Part shown: positions 1 to 10,265 of the stretch, piece after piece
Layout: each line of letters opens with the position of its first letter
Position numbering within the stretch: position 1 is the first letter of the stretch
Assembly: GCA_964019425.1 (NCBI GenBank)
Contig: OZ025816.1
Coordinates: forward strand, 558,001-622,000
Length of the DNA: 64,000 bases
From: Flectonema sp. DT1601
Lineage: Eukaryota > Euglenozoa > Diplonemea > Diplonemida > Diplonemidae
Reading direction: 5' to 3'
Position numbers and translations under genes: made by a program
Notes under the pieces: generated by a model
What the model saw: the letters and a program-made list of their open reading frames with translations, nothing else
Database searches by the model: none
What the model was told of the DNA's origin: nothing

Positions 1-587
1 TATCAAGTTGGTCGGCAGGTTTTGAAGAGTTTTCTGTTTCGACGGTGAAAGTTTGAAGTTTTTCTGCAGCAGAAACGTCGATGTCCTTCCATTCAGTTCC
101 AAAAGATCGGAATTTGAGACGAGACGGGTGTAACGGGGTAAAAGTGGGTGTTGTAGAGTTATAAGGAACGAAAGCTGTTTGTGAAGTTTTAAAATCTACA
201 GATTCTCCTACAAAGGGAGGTTCCAGGTCTGAATTATTCCCTGTGAGGGGAGACAGAGGTGTACCTTTACATGTACCGTTAACACAGTGTTTCGCTCTCG
301 TAGCGATACTTTTGAAAAGCTTACCACATTCTGGACAAGGTAAGTGGTAACAATCTTTAACTTGGGAGTGGGTAGATGGGGGAAAACGTGACTTATAGTC
401 CTTAAATTCCTTACTAAACTTACAGTTATGTCTAAAATGCGCAACTGGACCTTTGAGGTATGTCTCAAAACATAAAGGACATTTGGCTACTAAAGTTTTA
501 TCCCCATCCAGAGCCGATCTCGAAATAGCCTCTTGTAAAGCCTCGGGGGCTGGGTTGGCTGAGAGATGGTTGCCAGTATCTTTATGA
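1..587 (-). CDS. Partial zinc-finger-like protein, runs off the left edge
   Basis: An open reading frame covers the minus strand from about 587 down to base 1 and continues outside the window. No in-frame Met is visible, so the start lies in another exon or is lost. Two zinc-binding patterns are seen: Cys-x2-Cys-x10-His-x2-His (beginning CPLCFETYL) and, about 40 residues later, Cys-x2-Cys-x12-His-x5-Cys (beginning CPECGKLF). The second has the spacing of a classical C2H2/C2HC finger. The rest is Ser/Thr/Pro-rich without a recognised domain. It could be a host zinc-finger protein or the finger-bearing N-terminus of a LINE; the repeat-rich setting makes a mobile origin plausible. The codon pattern is coherent, unlike the poly-T sequence to its right. 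Confidence 0.4.
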
Positions 588-1435
588 CACCGCCGGCCCG
601 GTGTTTCTTTTTTTTTTTGTTGTGAAGTAGCAATAATAAAAAAAAAAAAAAAAATAGAAAAGAGAATGGCTCAGAAACAATATCGATGAGTTAAGATCTT
701 TTTTTTTAAACTATTCCTTTTTTTTTAATTTCGGGCAGCTAACCCTAGAGTTTTTTTTTTTGGTAAATACTGTTTAAAGGAAAACGAGCTACGCTCTAAA
801 ACAGAAAAATCGGAGTAACTACTTGTTTATAATATATATTTTGATAAATAATGTGGTTGGCAAATGAATGCCGAAGAGGCAACTTGAGAAAAGCAATTGG
901 ATGAGAAGAAACATTGGGTCTTATAAAGCAAAGGAGATAGAGGGGCCTAAAAAGACCGCAGAGTGGATAGCTCCACAAAAAGCTGAATTTCGATAAAGTG
1001 GGAAGTAACGGACTGGGAGCTTTTGGCTCCTGCCCTATTCCCGATGTAAACTTTCTTTTTATTTTTTATTTTTTTTAACAGGCCCAAAGGGCGACAATGA
1101 TGGTTGCTGACCAAGGAATAATATTCAAATGAATTTTCGTTTCAAAGAAACGAACAGAATTAAGAGAGAGGCAGAGAAAAAAAAGAAAAAAAAGAAAGAA
1201 AAGAAAAAAGAAAAAAAATATGAAGAGGAAATAATCAAACATGAAAAAAAAAAAAAAAAAATATATATAAATAAAAAAACGTTGTATGAAAAAGGAAAAA
1301 AAAAAATAAAGACCAGAAAAGGAAAGAGAAAATGAAAAGGTATAATATTATTGTGGGGATATGAGGGATAGCAGGGAGATGCTCTTTTTTTTTTTTTTTT
1401 TATTTTTTTTTTTTTTATTTATTATTTAAAAAAAA
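588..1435. other. A/T-rich spacer without a gene
   Basis: Long poly-T and poly-A runs dominate. At 586-605 a short inverted pair (ACACCG ... CGGTGT around CCGGCC) marks the end of the zinc-finger frame. At about 1017-1034 there is a small GGAGC/GCTCC hairpin. A Lys/Glu-rich reading frame at 1129-1335 is only translated purine tract. Confidence 0.6.
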
Positions 1436-2253
1436 AGGAAACAATCAGTTTAGTGTCTCGATCAGGACGGAAAATAGAAATTAATCGACATAGTCGATCG
1501 ATAGAAAAAAAAACAATGATAACATTGTTTATTCTTTTTTTTTTTTTTTTTTTTTTTTTAAATCCTTTTAATTATTTTAAAGAAAAAACTTCCGTTTAGC
1601 GTCTTGACCAGGACAGAAAATAGAAAGTAATCGACATAGTCGATCGATAAAAAAAAAGCAATGATAACATTGTTTATTCCTTTTTTTTTTTTTTTTTTTT
1701 TTTTAACTTTTTATTTATTTCTTAAAGAAAAAACAATCAGTTTAGCGTCCTGACCAGGACGGAAAATAGAAAGTAATCGACATAGTCGATCGATAAAAAA
1801 AACAATGATAACATTGTTTATTCCTTTTTTTTTTTTTTTTTTTATTTATCTTTTTATTTATTTTTTAAAGAAAAAACAATCAGTTTAGCGTCCTGACCAG
1901 GACGGAAAATAGAAATTAGTCGACAAAGTCGATCGATAAGAAACAATGATAACATTGTTTATTCATTTTTTTTTTTTTTTTTTTTTATATTCTTTTTATT
2001 AATTTTTAAAAAAAAAAAAAAACAGTTTAGCGTCTTGACCAGGACGGAAAGTAGACAGTAATCGACAAAGTCGATCGATAAAAAAAACAATGATAACATT
2101 GTTTATTTCTTTTTTTTTTTTTTTTTTTTTTATATCTTTTATTTATTTTTTAAAAGAAAAAAATAATCAGTTTAGCGTCTTGACCAGGACGGAAAATAGA
2201 AATTAGTCGACAAAGTCGATCGATAAAAAAAAACAATGATAACATTGTTTATT

Positions 2254-2286
<33 letters not shown>

Positions 2287-2818
2287 TCTTTTATTTATTT
2301 TTAAAGAAAAAACAATCAGTTTAGCGTCTTGGCCAGGACGGAAAATAGAAATTAGTCGACAAAGTCGATCGATAAGAAACAATGATAACATTGTTTATTC
2401 TTTTTTTTTTATTTTTTTTTTTTATATTCTTTTTATTTATTTTTTAAAGAAAAGAAAACGGAAAATAGAAATTAGTCGACAGAGTCGATCGATAAAAAAA
2501 CAATGATAACATTGTTTATTCTTTTTTTTTTTTTTTTTTTTTATTCTTTTTATTTATTTTTAGAAAAACAATCAGTTTAGCGTCTTGACCAGGACGGAAA
2601 ATAGAAATTAGTCGACAAAGCCGATCGATAAAAACAATGATAACATTGTTTTTATCGATCGGCTAAACTATTTTTGTGGAATTAGGGGTTTTCCCTTTTT
2701 TTTTAATTCTTTTTATTTATTTTTAGAAAAAACAATCAGTTTAGCGTCTTGACCAGGACGGAAAATAGAAATTAGTCGACAAAGTCGATCGATAAAAACA
2801 ATGATAACATTGTTTATT

Positions 2819-2853
<35 letters not shown>

Positions 2854-2904
2854 TTTTTTTTTTTTAATTTTTTTTTAGAAGAAACAATCAATTTAGCGTC
2901 TTGA
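1436..2904 (+). repeat. Satellite of about 145 bp units carrying hairpins (left block)
   Basis: About ten head-to-tail units share the core GTTTAGCGTCTTGACCAGGA, then CGGAAAATAGAAATTA. This is followed by a small hairpin (TCGAC-ATA-GTCGA), the sequence CGATCGATA and a second hairpin (AACAATG-ATAA-CATTGTT). Each unit ends in a poly-T tract of variable length and an A-rich stretch. Unit starts fall near 1448, 1594, 1741, 1884, 2026, 2170, 2320, 2575 and 2738. One unit near 2455 lacks the first core. The unit order and hairpins are retained while the T-tract length drifts. Confidence 0.85.
2619..2664. repeat. Perfect 21-bp inverted repeat with 4-nt loop inside the satellite
   Basis: Left arm 2619-2639 begins AGCCGATCGATAAAAACAAT. 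Loop ATAA is at 2640-2643. The right arm 2644-2664 is the exact reverse complement of the left. In other units only the inner seven base pairs of this palindrome survive. Confidence 0.85.
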
Positions 2905-4507
2905 ACCCGCTGTGTTTTCATTCATGAAATTCAAAACTAATAATCGAAATTTTACCACCTAACAAGAAGTTTCGTGTGCCTGTTGAAATTGATACAAGTT
3001 CGGCGTCCTATGAAAGTCTGATGATGATGGATTCTGTATCGGAGTCGTCATCTGACAGCAACACAGCAAAGGTATCAAAGTGGGGGGGCAAAACCAAGAG
3101 AATCTCCAGGGAAAAATGGAAAGGACCTACCCAGAGTGTGAGCGACTTTAATGAAATGAGCGAATTGAAGGCATCCAACTCATTTTCACTGATCATGTGC
3201 TTAAAATGATATTTCGACACACTCTTGCCTACCCGATTGACAAAGAGACGTCCATGAAGTCACTAGAAGTTGGTGAACTGAAATGCTTTCTCCGTAATTT
3301 CCACACTGCTAACAAACACATTCCTGCTTCTTATGTTCATAGTCTTGTTAAACCCCATAATAATAAAGGGCATTGGGTGACGTTTGACAATTTCAATTCG
3401 TCATACGCATTTCTTGTTTTGATGTTAGCGAAAGGGTTCCACTGTGTTGGAACAGCCTGACGGAACAGAAAGGGAGTTCTGTTGATGTTACAAAACCGAA
3501 GGCTACCCCTGGACCGGGACGACTAAGCAAATCGGAAGTGAAAGAAAGACCGAAGAATCTTTCTGCTTCTTACCTTCAGTCAAGCACGGCATCCACCATA
3601 TAAAGTGGAGAGACTCAAAGGATGTGCATCTTTTCAGTACTCTTCCCTTACGTGAGCACTGTGTCGATGTATATCGCTGGATTAGGAAGAGAAATAAAAA
3701 AGAAAAAGTGCCGATCAAACTACCGTGCAAGTAGACAGGTACACCAAAACGATGGGAGGTGTTAACCTGATGGATAGCGTGAAGGGAAGGGCGAACAGAA
3801 ACCTTCAAACTAAACGATGGCATCTAAAGGTTTTCGACTACTTGCTGAAAGTTTCAATGTTCAACACGTTTACCCTTCAAAAGAAATGCGGTAAGGATAC
3901 TGGTACCTACATACGGTATGTAGAGGAGCTCGCTATGCAACTCGTCAGTGACGGGACGTCGAGAGACAAGACAACCAATACTACATCTACTATTGACTCG
4001 GGTTCGCACTTTTCACACATGTTCAGCACCACTGAGCACTATCCATCAATATTTGGCGCTGCTAAACAATGTAAGTATCACAATACTCGAGTGAGGACTA
4101 CTTATGGATGCCAGGGGTGTAAGGTTTTTATGTGTCCTGCACCCTGTTTTGGCAAATACCACTTAAATCTTACAAAGGGGAGAACATTTGCGTCCCATAC
4201 CACCACCTCTGTGTCGGGAGGTGCTATCCGGGAAGAATGTACGAAGGGGAAGACCCCTGCACTCACAACAACATCAAAATTGAAGAGGCGCAGGGAGTCA
4301 TAAGAACTGAGCTTATTGTTGTCTTTGGTGGTGTTTTCATTTGTTCTGTTCACCCTTTAGGTGGTGAATGTGTGTGTATTTTTAACGGGCAGGCAATGGC
4401 GGTTCACTTTGTCACATCACCTTTCCGAGCCCCCCTACCCCTTTTCCCCGTTAGCTCTTTTTTCAAAAAGAGTCAAAAAACCGGGTTTTACCCCCGTCCG
4501 TAATGGG
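2905..4507 (+). mobile_element. Decayed piggyBac-type DNA transposon inserted in the satellite
   Basis: The satellite core stops at 2900 (GCGTC), then TTGA-ACCC begins foreign sequence. At 4501-4511 the element ends TAATGGG followed by TTAA, after which satellite sequence resumes. GGG-TTAA is the expected right end of a piggyBac element with its TTAA target. The left side reads TTGA and its first bases do not match the right terminal repeat, so the left end is mutated or truncated. The interior encodes piggyBac transposase fragments (separate entry). The insertion is younger than the satellite it splits but old enough to be inactive. Confidence 0.75.
2976..4303 (+). pseudogene. piggyBac transposase remnant (DDE_Tnp_1_7 family)
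   Basis: Three plus-strand stretches resemble successive parts of piggyBac transposase. The first (about 2976-3209) is acidic and Ser-rich. The second (about 3197-3460) contains WVTFDNFNSSYAFL and GFHCVGTA, matching the region around the third catalytic Asp. The third (3725-4303) starts DRYTKTMGGVNLMDS, a hallmark of the family. It ends in a Cys/His module (CKYHNTRVRTTYGCQGCK ... MCPAPCFGKYH) typical of the C-terminal zinc-binding domain. The stretches lie in different frames with stops between them, and much of the catalytic core is missing or shifted, so no functional enzyme is made. Family assignment is strong from the two conserved blocks. Confidence 0.8.
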
Positions 4508-4511
4508 TTAA

Positions 4512-4793
4512 AAAGAAAAAAAAACGGAAAATAGAAATTAGTCAACAAAGTCGAACGATAAAAAAAAAACAATGATAACATTGTTTATTCTTTTTTTTTA
4601 TTTTTTTTATATTCTTTTTTATTAATTTTGAAAAAAAAAACAATCAGTTTAGCGTCTTGACCAGGACGGAAAATAGAAAGTGATCGACATAGTCGATCGA
4701 TAAAAAAACAATGATAACATTGTTTATTCTTTTTATTTTATTTTTTTTATATTCTTTTTTATTAATTTTGAAAAAAAAAACGGAGAAGAAACT
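4512..4793 (+). repeat. Satellite, block right of the piggyBac insertion
   Basis: Two further units of the hairpin satellite follow the piggyBac right end. They keep the CGGAAAATAGAAA core, the TCGA-rich hairpin and the AACAATG-ATAA-CATTGTT hairpin. The spacer here is ATATTCTTTTTTATTAATTT. Confidence 0.8.
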
Positions 4794-4982
4794 ATTCAGA
4801 TTGAAAACCGATTATTTCTTATGGTCATGATTTATTTTCCCCGTGCGACAGGATTTTGTCTGCGTTCAACGAAAAAACAACTATGCCAGGAGTCAACCCA
4901 AATACAGTGCTGCAATTGTCGGCTGGAGCCGGAAGGGGCCAGCCCTGTGCTGCGTTCAACGAAATATAAGGTTAATCTGAAT
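4794..4982. mobile_element. Possible MITE of about 190 bp
   Basis: Satellite sequence is interrupted by a non-A/T-rich block bounded by ATTCAGATT (4794-4802) and its reverse complement AATCTGAAT (4974-4982). Inside are two direct copies of TGCGTTCAACGAAA (4861 and 4951) and a GGCTGG/CCAGCC hairpin near 4921. There is no coding potential. I see no clear target duplication, so the class is open. Confidence 0.4.
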
Positions 4983-5039
4983 GGTTTTTAAATCTTTTTT
5001 TTTTTTTTTTAAATCTTTTTTTTTTTTTTTAAATCTTTT

Positions 5040-5160
5040 TCTTTTTTTTTTAAAGTAAAAACAATCAGTTTAGCGTCTTGACCAGGACGGAAAATAGAAA
5101 TTAATCGACATAGTCGATCGATAAAAAAAAAACAATGATAACATTGTTTATTCTTTTTAT
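5040..5160 (+). repeat. Satellite, last unit
   Basis: One complete unit: TTTAGCGTCTTGACCAGGAC core, both hairpins, and the start of the T-tract. The array ends here. Confidence 0.8.
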
Positions 5161-6162
5161 AAAATTGAAGATCAGTTGCCAGAGTATTTCAACCATGGTA
5201 GAATACTCGCCCCTCTGGCAGGGATTATCCCAGACTTGTCCTTTAATCTAGTTGGACACCATGGCTTACAACCCTTCCAGAGGGAAGCACCATTATGACT
5301 TCTATTTTTTTCTTCAAGAAAATCATAAGGTGGTAACAAAGAAAAATGCTAAGAGGAACCCCTTATTAACACCTAAGACATCTAAACTGCAGCCCAGCTT
5401 ATGCCCAATGCACTAACAGGTCATTCCCTCACACTCAGATCAAAAAATCAAAGTTCAGAGTGCATCTTAGCATGAATGAGAGAAATTCCTCATCGCTTTT
5501 TTTGAACAAAAGGGATAGAAGAGGGGATAGAAAACGAACATAACAATAAAATTCTAAGTGAGAAACACTTAGCAGAAACACTTAGCAGCTTTTAAGGAGC
5601 TGAAAAGCAAAAAAAAAATCTAAGTGAGAAACACTTAGTAGAAACAATTCGTAGCTAATTAAGCTGAAAATAAAAAAATAAAAAATTTCTAAGTGAGAAA
5701 TACTTAGCAACTTTTAGAACAAATATTTCAGTAAATAACCTGTAATGATTAAACCATTACAGGTTTGATGTCAAAACTGACAAGGACTGAGTTGAATTAC
5801 CAGGTGAGATTTGGACAGTTAGCTTTTGGCTAAGGCCCTCCCTGAAGAGCAAGAACAGAAAAACTACTCACACCTGAAGAAAACATACACAAAGAACACA
5901 CTGTAAGCTGTGTGTGTATTTTGTGTTTGTCACAACAGGAGAGAAAAGAAAGAATGTCAAGGTTGGTCACCTTGCCTATCAACGCACAACATTGGTGGTC
6001 TCTACTAGACCCTGAGTGATCCCACTGGATCTCTCATCGTTCATAGTACCCTGTGTGAAGTTATAAAATCAAAGGTAAACTATGAACTACAAATGACTTA
6101 GCCTGTTATTATAATGCCACAGGCAGGCCCTGCATTCAGCAACTATCCAGCAGTGCTTGGAT
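5161..6162. other. Non-coding spacer with clustered hairpins
   Basis: No gene recognised. At 5554-5725 a unit of about 70 bp is repeated three times. Each has a CTAAGTG-AGAAA-CACTTAG hairpin (5554, 5620, 5689) followed, in the first two, by a second hairpin built on AGCT. An 11-bp hairpin (AACCTGTAATG / CATTACAGGTT) lies at 5737-5765. The rest is unique sequence of balanced composition. Confidence 0.6.
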
Positions 6163-8214
6163 TGAGGCGATCGGCAGGGGTGGAGGTTTCACGAATTTTC
6201 ACGATCCTTCACGGTTTGTCACGAGTTGTCACTACCTATCACGAAAATTCACTGGCAAAAACATGGTGAAAAATCGTGAATTTTCGTGAATAATCGTGAA
6301 TTTTCATGAATTTTGATATTGAGATTTGTGGTTTGGTAAAAAAAACTACTCAGGGGGGGCCTGAACTGCACTGCTTCGTAGTTGTCATCGGTGCTTGTTA
6401 ATCCTATCGTTCTCTACAGTTTATTGTTAATACTACTTCTCTTTAATCCAGCTCTTGTTACAGTTTCATGTGGTTGCTGAACTATTCTAGCACAGGTGGG
6501 TTGATAGGCATGTGTGGTGATCGTTGAAATGGTGGTGCTTGTTAATCCTATCATTCTCTACAGTTTATTGTGGTAATGCATTCACATGGCTCTCGTAAGA
6601 GTAACAGTGCAACTTCGCGATTCCTTGCCAGCAGAGATCTTGCTGTATGTGACTAGCAGATAAAAGCTGTTAGATGTATTGGGTGGTATGGGACTGGAAG
6701 TTGAAGATGACTTGGAGGTTAGGGCTCGTGTTGCTGGCACGGATGGCATGCTGATCTGGTGCGATGAGAAGATTGGTGAGGTTGACGGTGTATCGCAATA
6801 CACTGTTGCTGGGACCCTGCATCTCCGCCCACAGCCACCAAGTACAGTTGTCCCGATCCTCTTGCAGCACATCGCCATGCGCCGCATTCCGCAGTTTACC
6901 CGCCAGCTTCATGGTCTTGACTCCGTCAGTTATTGGGCTGCACGAAGAGAGATGATCCGGTGGTTGTATGTGCAGGATTGTGTGTTTCTCATTCGCAACC
7001 GAGAAAGTACCTTCTGCCTGGTAAGTGACGCAACATCTGTGACAGAAAATTCTTCAGCGCTGCACATCACTGCTGCTACAGCTACGACTGCATGCTATAG
7101 TCTTGCATGCAGACTGACACAGAGCCACCAAGCTCAATCATTCTGTGACACACTACGACGTGCGCTGCACCACTTCCAGCAGCTCGGAATCTTAATCACT
7201 GATCCGGCACCACCACCTCTGTCAACCTGCACGATTACCTCTGCGCTCAGTGATCGGGGTGGATTAGAATACAGGGGGTTTAAATTATTTGACCAAGATG
7301 GCAATATCTGCCTCATCACGGAGCCTACACACCGAGTTCATTGCATTGCCTCCTGGATTGCGAATTACTTTGGCCTCAGTGACTTCCTCCGTTCAATAGT
7401 AACGCTGTGCTTCTTCATACGTGGAAATCGGTCGTTTGCTTACTGGCTTCGCAAGAAGCATCGCATCTCTTTTAGGGCGTGCCCATTTAAAGAGAAGGTT
7501 ACGAATGGGCGCTTCGGAACCTTAGCATTTGCATGCTATGTGTTATCATGCCCGCTTCGAGGTATTCCATTCCTCAGGTGGGTTCTCACATTCTTGCAGC
7601 GCAACAAGCGCCTCATCAAGTACTCTCATCGTCGCAGGCGGGCATACGCTTACCTGATGTCTCTCAGTAACGAGGAAATGGGCAACATCATGGAGTTCAT
7701 GTGTGCACAATATAGTATTGTGAATGGTGTGCTCAGACGTCTCATCTCATTCTCCCGGGAGCATCGCACTCCGCGAGTAATGGAAAGACACCACAGAACA
7801 GAACAGAACAGTCTGAACGAGAATGAGCCCCTCAGTGATTAAACCCACCGCACACGCGATGCGCCGGTCCAAAGTCCGGAACCTCACCACAAGCGATGGT
7901 CAGGAAGGGTGATGGGTCACTGGGCACAAGCGATGCCCATTTAGTTGTCAAAGTGACATGTATGGCAAACTGAACAGGTTTGACATCGCACAGCACACCA
8001 GCACCAACGGTACCATCTGGATATCACTCACTTTTTTCACTAGAATTCACACATTTTCACAGGATTTCACATATTTTCACACATTTTCACACATTTTCAC
8101 GGGATTTCACTACCAGAAAGCAGCAAAAAATTAAGTGAAAAATCGTGAAAAATCGTGAATTTTCGTGTAGCAAAGTGAAAAATCGTGAACACCTCCACCC
8201 TGCCGATCGCCTCA
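6163..8214 (+). mobile_element. hAT-like DNA transposon with hairpin-rich ends
   Basis: The left end (6163) reads TGAGGCGATCGGCAGGGGTG. The right end, read inward from 8214, is TGAGGCGATCGGCAGGGTGG. Just inside each end are dense, inverted clusters of TTTTCAC and GTGAAAA. They occupy about 6187-6310 on the left and 8030-8190 on the right, so each end folds on itself. Terminal CAGGG and subterminal repeats are common in hAT elements, and the internal reading frame has hAT-like features. Either the terminal repeats start at TGAGG, or the element sits in a palindromic target with CGATCG duplicated. The element is probably inactive because its frame is interrupted. Confidence 0.65.
6586..7842 (+). 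pseudogene. Interrupted hAT-like transposase frame
   Basis: The frame opens with ATG at 6586 (MALVRVTVQL), meets TAA at 6661, and continues in the same frame to 7842. The next in-frame ATG is 6688. The long part has 384 residues. The stretch HRVHCIASWIAN followed by CFFIRGNRSFAYWLRKKH and a GRFGT motif resembles the central hAT region, where CxxH...LN is followed by an IVxFIR-like block and T-RF. No BED finger and no full set of catalytic acidic residues can be placed, so this may be an internally reduced copy. A 35-nt intron spanning the stop is conceivable but unusually short. Assignment to hAT rests on pattern, not on an unambiguous domain. Confidence 0.5.
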
Positions 8215-8489
8215 TCAGTTCATCGAACATTACAAACTCACAACTTGCCACTTGGAAAGATGCAGGCAAAATGAAGAAATGATAGATAGGATCTGAATGG
8301 ATCACTACAGACAAGTATATTATACAACTAGGGATGGTTTCTGGTAACGGTAGACTTGTGTTGGATGATTGACGTGTGGGTGTTTGAAAGAGTGCTTGCC
8401 TGATGTTCCCCTTCATGAGTTTGAGATCGGCTTTGTGCTTCTTGTCCCTCACACACTTCTTGTTCCCTCCGCACAATACATTTGTATTT
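8215..8489. other. Spacer between the hAT-like element and the fossil
   Basis: No gene can be supported. It may be the eroded continuation of the fossil element to its right, cut by the hAT-like insertion. Confidence 0.4.
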
Positions 8490-9260
8490 TACGTACAAAA
8501 TCAAACAGTTAATCCCCCCACACTTCTTGTTCCCCCACAGTCTCTTTCAGCCCCACTAGGTATTTCTTTACCCTCAAGCGAGCGGGTTATGTTTACATTA
8601 AGGTTCTTAATTCTCTTTTCCAGATTGGTGTTCGGACCTGCGAAAGAAGCATTTTCTATCCCTTTCTTCGATAGGACCGGAAGATCAAGTTCCTTGTTCC
8701 CTAGCTTTGAGACCAGCCATTCCTGTATTCCAGATTCCCTTATCGTTTTTTCATTCTTATCAGGCGACCCCCAATATTTATCGAATATGAAGTTATAGTA
8801 TGAGTCAGCATCATGGACATGTTTGAAGAAGTCTATCACGTAGTACCCACACATGATCTTGTATTTGAGTTGTGCTATACACCAGTGGTTTAATTCTTAG
8901 CTCTTCAGGTGGGGGCATACCAAATGAGTCGAAGTAGAGTGCATCAGGTTGCGTTACTAACAAAGGATTCCAGTGTGATCGGATGAGTCAAGGTTTATGA
9001 GATAGCGACCCTCTTCCGGCTGAGCGGGTATCTCATCCCGCATGAATATCCCAGAGGTTCAGCTTTTGTGTTTTTTTTTAAACCAGAGCGAGAGTGATAA
9101 CCCTCAGGTACTATAATGCCCTCCCCAAGTACTTTGTCGATAGCAGTGTTAGCCAATGTTTTGACGACAGGTTTTATTACTGATCTCGCAACCTTTTTGA
9201 TTCCCCCAATTATACTACCTGGGAAACTCATATGCAGCAGACACGATAGCACTGGTGCCC
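8490..9260 (-). mobile_element. Polinton/adintovirus-like fossil fragment (adenain-type protease region)
   Basis: On the minus strand, 8501 to about 8970 carries the signature of an adenain-family cysteine protease as found in Polintons and adintoviruses. There is a YFDSFGMPPPEE block and a CGYYVIDFF block, in the expected order. Upstream on the same strand, 8995-9252 encodes a small basic, Gly/Val-rich protein (MSFPGSIIGGIKKVARSVIK), of the kind that accompanies such proteases as a minor virion protein. The fragment is broken, with at least one break in the protease, and no polymerase, integrase or capsid gene is present nearby. Age cannot be measured here; the clear motif suggests it is not ancient. 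The hAT-like element abuts it. Confidence 0.65.
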
Positions 9261-9557
9261 TTGGTTGAAAGTCGTGATTGTGACAAATTCGGACTCCGAT
9301 ACTTTACGCATAGTGAAAATGAATATGGGATGATTAAATTGGGGATACTTAGGTCCTATTTTACTGAATTCATTTCATCTATTCGGTTAATTTGTATGTG
9401 TAATCCTACGGGTAGGTTGTAACCTTTTCTTTTAACAGCAGCTGAATGGGGTTGGGAGGTGAAATCGTTCCTTACGGTGTTCTGAAAAAGAACTTTGTGT
9501 TATGTAGTGTAGGTGTACCTTATTAGTTCAGATTGTTTCACAGCCCTTTGCCTCAAA

Positions 9558-10265
9558 ATGCCGAAGAAGGATCTCGCCGACTACAAGAAGGTTAAGAACA
9601 CTCAGGAGAAGGCTGAGGAAGATGTTCCAGAAAATGAGCTTCGCATCGGTACCCAGCGCTCTCTGAAAAAATACATCTCGTTGGCCATCGACCTGTTTAA
9701 CGACGAGAAAGAGCATAGACAGGTTACCTTGAAGGGGCGTGGACAGGCAGTAAGCAACGTTGTCAGCGTTGCAGAAGTAGTGAAGAGAAGAGTGAAAGGA
9801 CTTCACCAGCTCACATCGATGGAGAGCACTGAAGTCGTTGACGAGTACGAACCAATTGACGCATCAAAGGGACTTGAGAAGTATGTACCGCGGAATATTG
9901 CTTCCGTTCTCTCTTTTAAAAAAATGAGTATTTTATAACTTTCGTACAGTTACTTCAGTGGAGTGAACAAAAAAACTTAAAACAGGATCCAGAGAACAAA
10001 GTACATCTGCGGTTTATCAATTGTCCTCTCTCTTGATGAGTTAGATAAGAATGACGCTGGATACCAGGAGCCACTACCAGAGGATGCTGTTGTCGAGGAG
10101 GACAAAGAATTGCGCAAACGCTCCAACCGACCAAGAAGATCCACGAAGAGTTCTGGACGTGGTGGAAGAGGAGGGGGTGCATCCCGAGGCGCAGGAAGAG
10201 GCAGCACCGGCCGTGGTGGACGCGGCGGAAGAGGTGGACGTGGAGCCACGAGAGGATACCGCTAA
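9558..10265 (+). CDS. Alba-domain nucleic-acid-binding protein with RGG tail
   Basis: Two exons, 9558-9880 and 9986-10265, with a 105-bp GTATGT...CAG intron in phase 2, give 200 residues. Residues 26-105 form an Alba domain: NELRIGTQRSLKKYISLAI, then VTLKGRGQAVSNVVSVAEVV and the KRRVKGLHQ signature, followed by STEVVDEYEP. Exon 2 completes the fold (CGLSIVLSLDELD...GYQEP). It then encodes a basic RGG box (about residues 165-200) rich in GRGG. Alba proteins of this layout bind RNA and single-stranded nucleic acid and are linked to RNase P/MRP, translational control and mRNA storage; RGG boxes are arginine-methylation and RNA-contact sites. The intron-free reading would end in a false C-terminus and lose the RGG box. 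An AATAAA-like signal is at about 10446. Confidence 0.9.

Noticed and set aside
1129-1335. Lys/Glu-rich open frame
   Set aside because: It is a translation of a purine-rich low-complexity tract with no other coding sign.
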